Assembly: GCA_019914945.1 (NCBI GenBank)
Contig: CM034100.1
Span: 17,433,096 to 17,497,095 of the forward strand
Reading direction: 5' to 3'
From: Typha latifolia
Lineage: Eukaryota > Streptophyta > Magnoliopsida > Poales > Typhaceae
DNA length: 64,000 bases
Made by a program: the position numbers and the translations under genes. Below the pieces are notes generated by a model. That model did no database searches, had not been told where the DNA came from, and saw only the letters and a list, made by a program, of their open reading frames with translations. Of this stretch, positions 1 to 13,300 are shown one piece after another (within the stretch, counting starts at the first letter, position 1; the number at the start of each line of letters is the position of its first letter).

Positions 1-1560
1 GCATTTAGCATTGAGAAATACTTAAGCTGTGTCATTTATTTTTCAATATTTTTTAAACGCCTTTAATTATGGTGTCCGTAATTTTTTTTTATCAGCACAT
101 TTTCTTTTAAAGAAATACACCTAGATAATAAATAAGAGGAAATAAAAATAAGGAACATTTTTGTATTAGGAATTTATATATTAATCAACCATTATATATA
201 TATATATATCTATATATATAGATAGAGATTTAGATCCTACATAGGAGAGTGTAATTTAAATATCAAACTTAATATAGCGTCGTCATATTAATTAATTTAT
301 TATCACCTTCAATACAGATACCGAGAATAACTATTAATTTGAGTTATCATTGAGTCAGCACAAGAGATTAGTTATTGCACCTTGAACTAATCAACCAGCT
401 CATGCTCACGATCTTCCATGCTTTTAGTCTATTAAGTATTAACTAGCTCATGCATGCACTACTTTACTCATTCTAATCCTCTTAATTAGTTAATTAGAAC
501 ACAGAATAGAAAAACAATTAAACAACCAACTAAGCATGCATGATCCTCCGTTTGGAATTCGCCGATCACCACCGCCTGCCGTCGACGAACGCCATGCCGT
601 CTTCGAGTCAACCTTCTCCATGGAGTTTAGCTCCAAAAATTCTCTCCAAACCAGCTTACCTTGTGCCAGTTTCAGATCAATCCTTGGCTTGTCGATTCTA
701 ACGCACTCCATGGATGGATGACAGAGCTCTCACTTTGTAACGGTGGAGCTGTGGTACGATAAGCATTACCCTACGCCGCCATGCATGATCGAGAGTCGAG
801 CTTAAGCTTACTAGATGAGAACGTACTGCACTCACTGCCTTGCCGTTTACTACAACACCTTTGACGTCAGAATATGCACTATCGATTGATATATTTTTAC
901 CACAACTACTGGTCGATCTACTAACTAATAAGTAGGCCATTTAAGTCGAAATTGCTTTGCCACACGTGTCCACTTTTCCACCGCGCCACAAAAAGTCCAC
1001 AACAAATCCAACCACAGAATCCACCAAGCCCTCACATATACTCACCGAATCTCATCCACAAAGGCCATAATAATATCATCACACTTGATCATTGATCTTT
1101 CCCATCACAAGGGAAACAGACACCGAGGGGGGCAAAATGGACATTTTTGAAAGCAAAAAGGGCTCCTGTCGGTTGCCGGTTGTTGCTTGGCGTCCGGAGA
1201 AGGTGACCGGTGCAACTGCCTCTACTGTCCTCCGGAGAACCTAACTCCACCATCACCTGCCCAATCTCCAACCTTAGTCTTCTTGATGCTCTTCCCTGGC
1301 AACAGTAACTTAACCTGTTCCAACTCAATCAAATAATTTTTTTTTAAAAAAAATCTAAATACTTAATCTAAGGTTTAATTGGATACTACTTGATCCATTT
1401 TGAACAGCAAAAAAGATGAGATAGATAGATAGATAGATAGATGCGTACTAATTAGCTGCCACCGATGTCTGACGTAGAAATATCAACTCCTTGGCTACCT
1501 TTTCGACGTCTACTTTGGATTCAAACTGATACTCGGACAGGTGTCGAGTATTCGTTCGTT
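1..1560. other. Upstream spacer of the VAP gene
   Basis: I see no convincing gene here. Short ORFs on both strands around 490-940 and 1089-1328 overlap one another, lack splice context and resemble nothing I know. The stretch is AT-rich, with a TA microsatellite at about 193-220 and a GATA microsatellite at about 1419-1442. A CACGTG G-box lies at 963-968, but it is more than 500 bases above the likely transcript start, so its relevance is unclear. Confidence 0.5.
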
Positions 1561-1922
1561 AGGTTTATGTGAACGGCGTTTAGGCTGGCTCTCCGGATCG
1601 AAATTATTGTGGGAACGGCAGTTCTTCTCATTTACTCCTCGGTCTCAATAAATTCGTGTCGGGAAGTGCTCGTCTCTGTTTCAGTTCCTCTCTCTGGGGA
1701 TTCTCGCCCACCTCTTGCTATTTTTGTCGCCTTTCTTCCCTTTTTTTCAACACTCTCCTTTGAGAAAATCTCCGAAGTGGTGGTCGGTGGAATCTCCTCC
1801 TACTTTTTACGTTTCCCTCCCCCCTCGATCTTGGACCCGGATTCCACACTCGGAGAGATCGGAGATCGAAGTTTATTTCCTCAGATCGGATCGAGGAGGT
1901 GGCGGGCGATCGGAAGAGAAGG

Positions 1923-4900
1923 ATGGGCCAAGATCTCGTGGAAATCCAGCCTCGCGAACTCAGGTTCACATGTAAGTTGGTGGTTTGATGGTTTTGATCA
2001 CCTACTTAGTGGAGTGTAATTTGATCTTTTATTGGTGCGCTGCTCGGATCGCGATTTGGGTAATACCTAAGCACGCAAAATGGGTAGGAGATCATAGTCT
2101 TTGCCGTAAACAGTTCATTTGATTCTAGAAATTTTGTGGTATAGAGGGTAATATTTCTATGAGTTCTTATTGTGGATTGTGATGTTTGCGTTTATAAATA
2201 AATTTGATTTGCCAGAGTAAATGCTTGAGGATCAATTATTTGCATTTAAACTGTTTGCGGTTATGGCTATTCGATGTTTTCTCTTCTCGAAAGGTGGTGA
2301 TTTGGGGTATCATTGCGAAGATGCAAGAGTTTCGGAATTAAGTTTGCAATTTTGACATCTTGAAGGTGGAGTGGGTTAATTAAGTAGTATTTCAAAACAT
2401 GTGGGATTTATATTCCAAGTCAAGCGTCACCTTTGTAGTATATGGAATTGCATTGCAATGAGTATGATTACAATTAACAGTAATAGTGCTCTGCTTTCTA
2501 ATTTTTGGCCACTTCTTTGAGCTTTGAGAGTTCCATCCAGGAGAATAAAGGATGAGTTGGTTTTTGCTGACCATGCACAGATGGGTCATTTGCTATGGAA
2601 CTGACTCTGTTCCTCATGTAATACACAGCTTTACTTCTCATTTGGATCCAACACATGCCAATCAGAATATACTCTACATTCAGGTGCTATGACTGATATG
2701 GAGAGGAGGGGAGAAAATGTTAATTTATATCAGGCCCATCTTACTTTGCAGTTCTAGAATAATTAGTGGATCTAATTTCTCTTTTGTATGCAGTAATTTC
2801 TTCCAGTCTCATCCGATGTGGTCCTTATATTATTTGGCTGTGTAAGGCTGACAACTTTTACTTGTTTTTTTTTTCAGTTGAGTTGAAGAAGCAAAGCTCA
2901 TGTTCTATCCAGCTTGTTAATAGATCCAATGAGTATGTCGCTTTCAAGGTTGATTCATCTCTTTCCCTCTCTGTTCCACCTTCTGATTACTATGGTTTTG
3001 TCTCCATTTTTTAATATAATTTGGCTGTTCTATCCAGTCTGGTTCTGATAAATTTTGTTTTCTCAATAGAAAATTGTTATTTACTGATATGTTTATATTC
3101 TTATAAGTAATGGATTTGTTTTCTGAGGGTATCTAATGACATATGTTTTAGACCACAATTACCTATTTTGGTTGTGTAATTGTTTATTTGAAAGTAGCAC
3201 TATACAAACTAATTTGCCTACAACAACACTGACTAGGTTAAAACTACATCTCCCAAGAGATATTGTGTACGGCCAAACACTGGAGTCATTCTTCCAAGGT
3301 CAACATGTGATTTTACAGGTATGTGCATGTTTGGATTCATGGTTACTTTCTGGTTTGATATTAAACTCTTATTAATAGGAATTTTAATCAGAAAGGACTA
3401 ATCCAGTTTAACTTTTTCCTGGCTTCAGATTATGCAATTGTGATATACTGAAATCACTTCTGCTGATAAAGTAAATCCTGTATCATTAGTTTCTTTTCAC
3501 AACTTGTATTTTACTTCTATAGGAGGCCCTTCATTTATCCCCCATATTTAATTTCGATAGAAAGTCCATTTATCACATCTATTGTTTCTCCATTCATACT
3601 GAAGTCCACCTTATGACTGAGAAATATTATCTGTGTTTTGACTGGAGGGACTACACAATTGTGTATAGTCATGACTGGACGAATATCGTCCATATGTGAA
3701 CTTACAATTCATAGTGCCTATTAGGTTCCTTTGGTAATTCACTAAGCCCTAGAAGTTCTTCTATGTCAAGATAGTCCTAATTTTTTAGTAATGAGATGTT
3801 AATTATCTCATGATGTCAGCTTTTGTTGTTATCACCATAGAAATCTTGTATATTCATGTCTTTTTGAGGTAGCATAGCTTTAATGTTGTGCTGCATTTTT
3901 TTCAACTCAATATGTTGCATTCTGCAGCTGGCAGTATGGATTCTGTTTCCTTCTTTATGCTTGTTCATGATTCGTACTTCTTATTTTGATGTAGTAACTA
4001 TGCAAGCACAACGGACAGCTCCTCCTGATATGCAGTTGAAAGATAAATTTCTGGTTCAGTGCACTGTCGTTCCCTATGGTACTGCTGATGAGGACATCAT
4101 ACCTGCTTTTGTAAGTGTACAGTATTGCCATCAAGGACAGTTTAATCTAATATCGTTCTTGCTCGTGGTTCTCACTTATTCTTTTGTGGCAGTTCTCTAA
4201 AGAAAATGGCAGATATATTGAAGAGAATAAACTTAGAGTTGTTCTTGTTAGCCCACCGGAGTCTCCAGTACTGCAACCTATTAATGGAGCTCTGAATCAG
4301 GAGCCAGATTTTGAAGATCCTATTTTGAGAGGAATGCCTACTGGTGTTAAAGAAGCTCCTGCCATTATAAAAGAACTTCCTACCAGTCTGAAAGAATCTC
4401 CTACTGTTTTGAAGGAAACTCCTACTATTTTGAAAGAATCTCCTACAATTTTGAAGGAAACTCCTGCTATTTTGAAAGAATCTCATATCTCAGCTGATCA
4501 AGTGGTGAACAAAGTTGAGCACTCACACCTGTCTCATGTAAGTTTTGTTTTGGTTCCTATTCTTTTTGTATGTCCATTTCTTCTCATATCTGATAATTTG
4601 TGATTTCAATGCCAAGTGCATCTTTGTGTGCTTCTTTCCATGTCATCGTTAGTCCATTTAAATTAGCAAGAAGGTAATTGTCTATTAAGTAGCATGAGTT
4701 GGATAACTGACAGTCGATTTGTAGTATGCTTTCCTTCTGGCAAAAAAATGTGTTGTGATTCTCCTGTAGTGGACTATTGATATTAGCTCTTGAATTCTTA
4801 ATTGTGGGAGTAGCTATTATAATGATGCCTGTTTTATTAATTTTCTTTAATATTCAGCTGTTCAATAACTTTCTTCAAGTTGGCCTATTTGCAATTTTCT

Positions 4901-6410
4901 CCAGGTAACTGAAGAAGTAGAAGATCTGAAATCAAAGCTCAATAATCTCGAACTGAAGCTAGAAGAGGTCAGTTGACTTTGAACATATGTTAGAATGGAT
5001 GCTAATGTGATCACTTGCTCTAATAATATTCCCAAATTGTCAAGAGACTCTTCCCTCGATAGCGCACATCGTGTGCCTCTTGCAGGCCTTCAATTCTGGC
5101 CCTTCTCATGGTTTAACTAGGATTTTGTTAGGAGGAAAGTACTCTTTTTGTAAATATTTTGTGACTCCAGATGTTGGAAATATATGCCACCAATTACTAA
5201 TTGGTGGGTTGATTTTTGAGAAGTGGTACATATGGAATAAGCTTTTCCTCCCCTTGATCTGTCTCATTGTGATCAACTAAGCGCTGCTGTTGTAACATGC
5301 TCAATCTTGGTTAATTGGCATGTTTCAGGCAATTAGTGAAATCGCTGCTCATGAAGCAGCAAACTCTGTTTAATTGATGCTTTATATTGATTTTATCTCT
5401 TTTGTTATAGTTTTCTGAGAACACATTCCGGCTCATAACCCAAGAGACTTTTCACTTTTGCAGGCTGACAAGATGATCATAAGGCTGTATGAAGAGAACA
5501 AAACAACTAGTCAAGAGCGGAATAAGTTGCAACAAGAAATGGTGAGTTTTTGTTTTTCCTTTACATCATCTGATTTAGGGTTTGTCATAGATATTCAGGT
5601 GAACATGATTAATCTTTTCTGACGAATTATTCACGAGTACAAAGTATCTCTCCTAGCTTGCATAATTTAGTATAGTTTCCTTGAAGTTCAGGAATTTTAT
5701 TGATGCGCCTGATTGGTATGTCCATTAAGAACTGTATGAGAAAATCGAAGCAATAATTTTACTGTGGAACATTTTCTAGATTTCGATGCATATATGAACT
5801 TTTGTACTGTGTTGGAGGTTACAGAAGTTGGAACACAATTTTCTAGTCCCCGATGGTTTGCCCCTGTATACATTATAACCTCTGGAAATTGAACATTTAA
5901 AAACTTGATTTGTCATACAATACTATTTTTTCCCTTTATCTTTCTTCTTGAGAATCACTGAGAGACCAGGCCTTGGTTTTATTATGACTGAAGTAGGAAA
6001 AGGGAGTTCAGCACAGCAACCCGAAACCAAAAGCACTACACGGACTATTGTGTCGTTTGCAGCCTATAAAAACCAAAAATTCTTTAATTGAATCACCTCA
6101 GAGCCATGAAATATTTAACAAGCAAAAGCATAACCAGTGATTCATACCTGAACCAATCTCATAATTCATAATTAATTTGAGATTCATTAGCAGGTGATCA
6201 AATGTGGAGAGATACAAGAGTGCAATTTTCTTTTAAGTCATTCGTATCTGAACCATTCTCAGAGTTCATATCTGAACTTTTCTTTGCTACCTCTTTCAGG
6301 CACTGCTCAGAAGGAAGTCCGTAGCAAGGCCACAAGTTGGTTTTCCTTTCCTATTCGTAGTTTTCATGGCACTCACTGGTATGGTACTTGGATACCTAGT
6401 GCACACATGA
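1923..6410 (+). CDS. VAP27-type vesicle-associated membrane protein (MSP domain)
   Basis: Predicted 304-residue tail-anchored ER protein of the plant VAP27/PVA family, which links ER to plasma membrane and other organelles by binding FFAT-like motifs. Eight coding exons join in phase: 1923-1971, 2878-2948, 3237-3318, 3995-4110, 4193-4537, 4905-4967, 5464-5541 and 6300-6410. The MSP domain occupies residues 1 to about 130 (starts MGQDLVEIQPRELRFTFELK; contains VKTTSPKRYCVRPNTG and QAQRTAPPDM). Residues 155-203 are an unusual run of 7-residue repeats (PTILKES type). A coiled coil covers about 222-268 and a transmembrane anchor about 281-302, leaving a very short lumenal tail (LVHT). The start codon is the first ATG giving the standard family N terminus. 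The gene runs toward BAM9 (convergent). Family assignment is firm; the subfamily member is not determined. Confidence 0.93.
4334..4494 (+). repeat. 21-bp (7-residue) tandem coding repeat in the VAP linker
   Basis: Inside exon 5 of the VAP gene about six to seven imperfect copies of a 21-base unit follow one another. They encode units such as PTSLKES, PTVLKET, PTILKES and PAILKES. Length is kept in multiples of three and most changes swap Ser/Thr or Lys codons, so the reading frame stays open. The repeats lie between the MSP domain and the coiled coil. Confidence 0.85.
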
Positions 6411-7151
6411 GTAATCTTGGACTTTGAAGCTTTGAGCAACTACGTATGTTACAGCCATATAGATGGAAAGCAATTTTTCTGCAGTGATGAAGGCCAACTT
6501 GAATATGATTATTTTGTAGTATCTTATAATTCTGATGGTCGTCTCATCAGATAACTCACTCAGTAGCATGCATGTAAAGAACACCTTCTACTTTGTATAG
6601 CGAGATGAATTGAAAGATACTTTTCTTGTAGATTTGCCTTTCTCCAACAGGAAAAATTGTACTAGTATGGTAGTATTTTCTCACATACAGTACATTCCAT
6701 TGTACGAAGCATATTGCTGAACCGTTTTTTTTTAATCATTCAAACAGCCCAAAATTTAAATATGAGCTAGACAGAAGAACCTTTAACTCTCTTTAGATAC
6801 AAAGAGATTTAGATTTTACCAACACAACATATTAAACCACCTAATCTAAATTTTAAGTTGTGTAAGTTGTTGAGCTTTTGATATTGAACTAAATATCGTG
6901 CTTCAAACTGTTTATTCAAGTCGACAACTTAGTCGAGCTAATTATTTAGAGTTGAAGTAACCCTGCGACCTTTCTGAACTTAAGAGAAATTCCTAGTTTG
7001 TTGGTCACATTGCCGAGCTCTAATACACAGGAAGCTTTTTAGTACAACACTAAAAGCTTACAGCTCTGGATGCCTCCACTTAGCCCTCATATATATATAT
7101 ATATATATATATATAGGTATAGATATCTACAATGTAAAGGTAGCAGTTATC
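6411..7151. other. Convergent 3' spacer between VAP and BAM9
   Basis: Holds the 3' untranslated end of the VAP transcript and that of the oppositely transcribed beta-amylase. AT-rich, with a TA microsatellite at about 7089-7115 close to the BAM9 stop. No ORF of note was seen. Confidence 0.6.
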
Positions 7152-8938
7152 CTAAGCTGCCTGCATCTCCTTCACCGTACCAGGTACTGAACTCATCGGA
7201 AGAGACAACTTCTCTCCCTCGCCTTTGCTCGGCAAGTCATCGAAGGCCGTCTCCGGCTGCGCCATGCTACGGATGAACCCCATGAACAGAGGCCAATGCC
7301 CCGGCGAGAAGAACTCTGCTCCCATCCTCTGGTAAGTAAAAGAATTCACCCTTGAATCCTTTGGGAAAAGTTTCTCCTTGATTCTACTGAAACCAGCAGC
7401 GCCGACTCCGGCGGGCGACGAATTCTCGCCTGAGATTTGCACCCCGTGCCTCTCACATGCCCTCATGATCTGGGCTAGAAGATCCTCTGGGCTAGACTGC
7501 AAGCCTTGAGGCTGCTCGCGGTCGGCTAGTTCCATTCCTGGGAGAATCATCAAACAAGAATTCCTCGCAAACATCTCGGCGACGGCGTCGTACCCGTCCC
7601 GGCCATCGGCGTTATAGAACCCGGCGGTCAGCTCGGCGGGCCGGGATCGGGTGTTATGCCACCAATGCAAAAGCGGAACCTTTGCGGACAATTGAACAGG
7701 CAAACCGCCGAACACCTTAGAGGCAATCGAGAGCACACGATCGCCATGGTTTACGAGCTCCTGGGAGTACCAAGAGAGGAAAAAGTTCCCATACGGCGTC
7801 TCCCACGAGCCGCCGTGATCCTTGAAGAAATTACCGGAGTCCGGCGGCTGGTCATACTGCGGAGCGTCGTGAGGCCCAGAGAGACCCCAGAACGGGTTCC
7901 CGGATTCCTCAGCCTGGCGCTTTAAAGAAGCGAGCATGTACTTGTCATAGCATTGGAATTCCCCCACGCCGCCGGGTTTTGAAAACGACGGGTACCGGAG
8001 CTCACCGTCGGGCCCGAGCCCGATAGAAACTTCCTAAAAGCGACAATTTTGGTACCAATTAGTAGTAGCAACTAACGAAGAAGACAGCAGGGAGCAGGGA
8101 TCTCTACGTCTATCTACCTTGATGGTATCGCCGAGGAACTCGGCGAAAGCCTCTCGGAAGCAAGCGAAGAAGGACTCGAAGGCCTCGAGAGGGGTTTGGC
8201 CGCCATCGAGGACGGGGAGCTGGTCTGCGGCGAAGGAGAGGCAACTAGGGTGGCGGCGGCCGGAGCGGTCGGAGAAAAGTATGTCGGGATCAGCGGCGGC
8301 GGCGCGAGAGACTAACGGAGGGAGTGGGACATCAGAGGAGGAGTCGAGGAGAAGGGAAACACGGAGTTCGAGGCCGGCGTCGCGGGCCATGGCGGCGAGG
8401 GAGAGGTAGGAGGCGAAGTCGTATTGGGCCTTAGAGTCAGGCTGGGCCACGGCCCAAAATATTGGCAGTTCGACTCCACGGGCTCCGAGGAGGTTTAACG
8501 CACGTAGCCCAGCAGAGATGGCTTTGCTATGGTTGATGCCCTTGTTGTCGGTTACTGCGTCTATCGGTAGGCCCACGAATAACTTCACTCGGCTCGCCTT
8601 ATCCTAATCAAATAACAATACAAAAGCGCGAATAAGTAAAAACTTATCCGGATAAAGAAATAAAGAGAGAGGAGGGATAATAGGAAAGCAAGGTGTTATA
8701 CCGATTTCCCTTCAGTTATCGTCGTCTCCTTCTTCTCCACTCCCATCTCGCAGTGAATCGCCTTGAGGCCACCCGTTACTTGGATGGCCCTCGTCGTCCT
8801 CCGGCGGCTTGTCGGATCGAACCCGAACAGTCCAGATCTGGACCCGATCGGCGTCGCCTCGCGGAAACCCACGCTCCGCCGGAAGGCGTCCGGCTTCGCC
8901 CCCGCCACCGCCTGGGGCCCCGTCAAAGCCACCTCCAT
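7152..8938 (-). CDS. BAM9: Beta-amylase-like plastid protein, BAM9 type, probably inactive
   Basis: Predicted 534-residue glycoside hydrolase family 14 protein. Exons (coding order): 8938-8702, 8603-8118, 8033-7152, all phase 0. Residues 1 to about 85 form a Ser/Arg-rich plastid-transit-like leader starting MEVALTG, as in BAM9. The barrel follows from KLFVGLPIDAV and includes GVGEFQCYDKYM, GGSWETPYGNFFLSWYS, LLHWWH and ELTAGFYN. Glu252 in GPDGELRYP matches the catalytic acid. The flexible substrate loop (GGNVGD in active enzymes) is missing: SLLLDSSSDVPLPP stands in its place. The second catalytic motif (FTCLEM in active enzymes) reads ILPGMEL. Arabidopsis BAM9 is likewise a non-catalytic homologue thought to act in starch regulation. 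Upstream in-frame ATGs (for example at 9151) were rejected because the MEV start matches the family and the 5' part is low-complexity leader sequence. Confidence 0.9.
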
Positions 8939-10376
8939 CGCTTCCAATAGATGAATTAAATACGAGAGATGTAAGAGAGAGATAGAGAGATAAAGAGATA
9001 GGAAGGCAAAAGGTTTGGTCTGGGCTTTGGGAATGGAGAAGGGAGAAAGGTAGGATATAAAAGGAGTTTGGGACGAAACAAGGTGCCAAAAAGGGCAAAA
9101 AGGTAATCCGATGTGTCGGTCTATTACTATGCCACGTCGCGGATGAACCACTTGGCCAAATTGCTATTCTTTGCCCTGCGATTTCCTGATTCCCAATTTA
9201 CCCCCACAGGTAGGGCTTATTTGCGGCATGCGGACCCCCAACGGGGGTATGAGTCATTGGGGGTTTTCTTGTAATTTCTCGTGTATTTACGAGGATTTTA
9301 TTTTGTGGATAATAAGATGAGGACTCCATGTTGCGCCGCGTGGCAGGTAGTAACTTGGACGACTTTGGAAACGCTTGGTTTGAAAGGAAATGACACGAGG
9401 CCCGTGAGCTGTGTAATTTGATGGCTTACGTGGCAATGTTTTGTTTCCTTTCTTTACCGTTGGACGTTGGTGATTCGAATGTTAGCTGTGGGACCGAATA
9501 AGGAGACATGGAAAGCTGTTGCTGAGGTGGACGCAGGACGCGTGGAAGAAAGTCTGTGGTTTTGACACGTCACTTATTTTTATGAGGGACCCCGTAAAGT
9601 CGCAGACTTATCCCTTGATGAATTAAATCCAACAAAAAAATACTGTACCTTTTATTTTTAATTTCTATTATCATTTAAATTTTATTTTATATTTGACTAT
9701 ATATTTTAAATTTAAACCTTCGAGGGGAGAGGGCGGCCTAGATCACCATCGACAATTATTGATGACATCAAACTCTTAACAAAAAATTATTAGGATTGTA
9801 AAGTTAATCATATTTAACGAAAAACTAATTGCATCATTGATTGACTTAAAAATAAGCTTAAACTTCAGAGCTTATATATATTTTAGTCGTCAATATTTCG
9901 AAAGAGTTTCTCTCTATCCCCAGACCACTCCCACCCCCTCAATTTTGCTTTCCTTTCAGTAGCCATTTCTCACCTTCACCTTCCTCTTCCTCCACCCCGT
10001 TCCATCTCTTCACTTTAGTATCTCTCATCTCACTACAATTTGCAAGTATTGTGAACCTTAATGGAGGGATACTACGAGGTGGAGTTGAGGTAGTACATTG
10101 GTGGTGCTTTCTAGGGAAAAATAATTTAACAATAACATTTAACTTAAAATGAGACTTATCTAAGACACATGATATTCCATGGCCTCTTAATGCTAAATAC
10201 AACATACAAGATAGACAAGAGTAAAATTTAGCTAGTTTTTGTGATGAAACTTCAACAAGTAACAGTCCATTTTGGGAACTGAGATATAGCACCACCGCTG
10301 CAGCACAAATTGCTAGTGTGGCCACACATATAGAGCACCAAAGAAGGTGCTATCCAGAATCTCTGCTTTAATGTTA
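8939..10376. promoter_or_regulatory. BAM9 upstream region and BBX 3' flank
   Basis: The sequence next to BAM9 is a purine-rich leader (GAGA/GATA runs at about 8968-9000). Farther out are several ACGT-core motifs: ACGTGGC at 9428-9434 (ABRE core) and GACACGTCA at 9564-9572, plus CCACGTCG near 9133. They could bind bZIP factors, but this rests on motif matching alone. A short inverted repeat ACCCCCAA/TTGGGGGT sits at 9234-9241 and 9257-9264. From 9600 the sequence is AT-rich, and the 3' untranslated end of the BBX gene probably lies after about 10200. The 128-codon ORF at 9939-10325 looks fortuitous. Confidence 0.4.
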
Positions 10377-13300
10377 TCAAGACTGGTTCACATGATCCAC
10401 CTTAGCGAATCGCCCTTTGACCCGTAACCTGTTGTCGGCACGAGCTTTCCGAGATTCATATCGGATGAGCTTATCATATCTGTAATTGATTCACAAAGTG
10501 CAGTTAAATACATAAGCTTATCATAAGGTCAAAGACAAGAGACCTTAAAATTAATAATATGCATTCGAGAGTAACATTTACCTTCTTGTCTTCCTCTTCT
10601 CCCTGTAACGTGAAATAACAGAGTCGCGATCAGGGCAAGGTAAATCATATACATCTTTGCTTGGCAAAGATGGTACGGTTTCTTCAACAACAGATTGCCC
10701 CTGTTCTTTGTCAATGCAGCTACGGTGGCTTGCACTTCCACAAATATCTGCCATCTCAACTAGAGGTGACAGGTTCGCTGCAGAGGAGCTTAGGAGACAT
10801 TGCCCGTATGAAAACTCCAAATCGAATGTGTCAGTTTCGCCACGACACTCAGTGGGATTCCATTGAGCCCCACAGTTCTGCAGAGACAAGAATTACCCAA
10901 ACAATTCATAATCCTTTTTAAAAGAAGTCAAAGAAGGTGCAATAAATACCAATTAAATGAATGCTGTTTCTACAGATAAAAGTTGCCCGATTACAAGGAT
11001 TACGTTAGTGTCTTACTCATCTTAAAATCTTACAAGATTGCTTATTAAGCAACCTATAATTAATCTCATAGTCAATTATCAGTAGTTGAAATTATTGATC
11101 TCCGTGTGCTCTTCCTCCAATAGAAAAAAGAATCGACTCTGCAATTGGCCAGAAACCAATGAAAATTTGATGTGAAATTCACCATGAAGCATATCTCTTT
11201 CTACGACCTTAGAAAATCGGGAAGAAGGAAATCATTGAAGCTACAGAGGGAGAATGAGAGACTGACTTACCGAGGCACAAATTCCTGCAAGTAATCAATC
11301 AGAATGTATATACCAGGCAACAACAATGGGCATGCTACGGGACATTCCCTGCCAAAGGAAGCTGTACTAGACTCAAGTAAGGCATGCTGAATTTGAACTG
11401 TATAGCTCATTTGAGGAAGTTCCTGGCTCTTGGATTGACATGGGGGAGTACTTTGATGCTCTCCCTTGTACTTCCAATAAGGCGCTACCATAAAACATCC
11501 CAACTACTCAACTAGCAAGGTTGCCAGGTTCTCTGTGGGAAATCTGTGTTGGGGACAAGTGGACAACACAATATTTTATTAAGGGATGGACAAATTGATA
11601 TAGTAGTTATCTCCCAACAGATTTCATGGCATTTTGCCACAATTGCTACCATGTGCTACGGAGATATATAATATATTGGGATTTACAGATCGGCAGGCAG
11701 TTCCTCCTCTTTCATGCCCTGTATTTCTCTAGCTTGGACATCACATCAGTTTCAATGGGCACATTGAGTGCTTGATGTCATTTTCAACAACCAGTTAATA
11801 AGGATTCACCCAATTCTTCATAACTTTGTGCTGTGCTGACTTCTAAGTTCCAGCCAACACCATAGAACTAGAAGGATCTCATAACCATGTCACAGCAAAA
11901 ACCTTTTATCTTTTCCTAAAATATTTTGATTGTTTAGTAAAATTTTAATATCTTTCTGTCACAATCAACAGAAAGCTGGGAAAGCTATGACTGATAAAAA
12001 AATTCACAGAATATAGACCACAACCTCTTTCTTTTCACCTTTGAACTAAAATGTTCTTTTAGTCTTGGCTTGAAAAGGTGAAGGGAAAAAACCGTTACAC
12101 AATCAAACATGGCAACAATATATCAGCAGAATCAATTGAGAATTAGAGAACTCTTAAGGACATAAATGAGAAGTGTACCAGACCTCATAAGTCGGTGTAA
12201 CAATGTTCGTAGCATCATCATCTGCATCAAGATCCAAATTACCAGGTTGGAGGTCATGTTGCTCCTGAACCTGAAACTCTGTGACTGGCTCTATCTCCTC
12301 AAAAGGGTTGTACATAATGTTCTCAGACTTTAGGAGTTCACGAAGCTGCTGCAGTATCTCCTCCTTATGCTTTCCACATGATGAATTCCGGTGCTGTTGC
12401 AACACAAATGCCTCAAAACGTAACTTCATATGTGATTAACAAGAATTTCCAGAAACACGAATGTAAATAGCATATCAAGGTTAAAAAACAAATACGACAA
12501 CTATCAGATATGAGAAACTAATAGGCCATCCATAGATTGCAATAGACATGTTTGTATATCTATAGTCTAAATGGCATACGAAACATGATAAATGCAAAAA
12601 GTTGAACGTAGAAATCCAAGAGTTGCCAACTCGTGCATAAAAAAGGAAGTTAAACATATATCAGCACAGAATGTTAAAGAACCTTAGTGGTATTCATCGC
12701 TAAAACACTATAAACAACTCATAAGATCCTAAAAAAGGTTTCCAATCCCTTTTCATCGATCCATAATGAGAGATCCCAGAGAAGATATTCTCATAAAAAC
12801 TGGATCCAAATCTGAAGATGTTAGGTAATAGTTAATAGCTATACTCTAACCCTGACTCTTGATTAACGCCAAAAACATGGACTTTTATATAACATGGTGG
12901 AGGCTCAAGGCTGTAGGAAAAGCCCAAAACTTTTGGAGAAAGATGACTATAATATTCTAAAACAAAACTAAAAGTTGCTCATGCCAACACACATACAGCA
13001 CCTCTGACTCTTGATTAACGCCAAACACATGGACTTTTATATAACATGGTGGAGGCTCAAGGCTGTAGGAAAAGCCCAAAACTTTTGGAGAAAGATGACT
13101 ATAATATTCTAAAACAAAAACTAAAAGTTGCTCATGCCAACACACATACAGCACCCCTGACTCTTGATTAACGCCAAACACATGGACTTTTATATAACAT
13201 GGTGGAGGCTCAAGGCTGCAGGCAAAGCCCAAAACTTTTGGATGAAGATGACTATAATATTCTAAAACAAAAATTAAAAGTTGCTCCTGCTAACACAATA

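Noticed and set aside
3883..4200. 105-codon ORF taken as one exon
   Set aside because: Only 3995-4110 is coding (MSP domain). The rest reads into the flanking introns.
9939..10325. 128-codon minus-strand ORF downstream of the BBX stop
   Set aside because: AT-rich, low-complexity composition with no domain. It lies in the BBX 3' flank and is better explained by chance.
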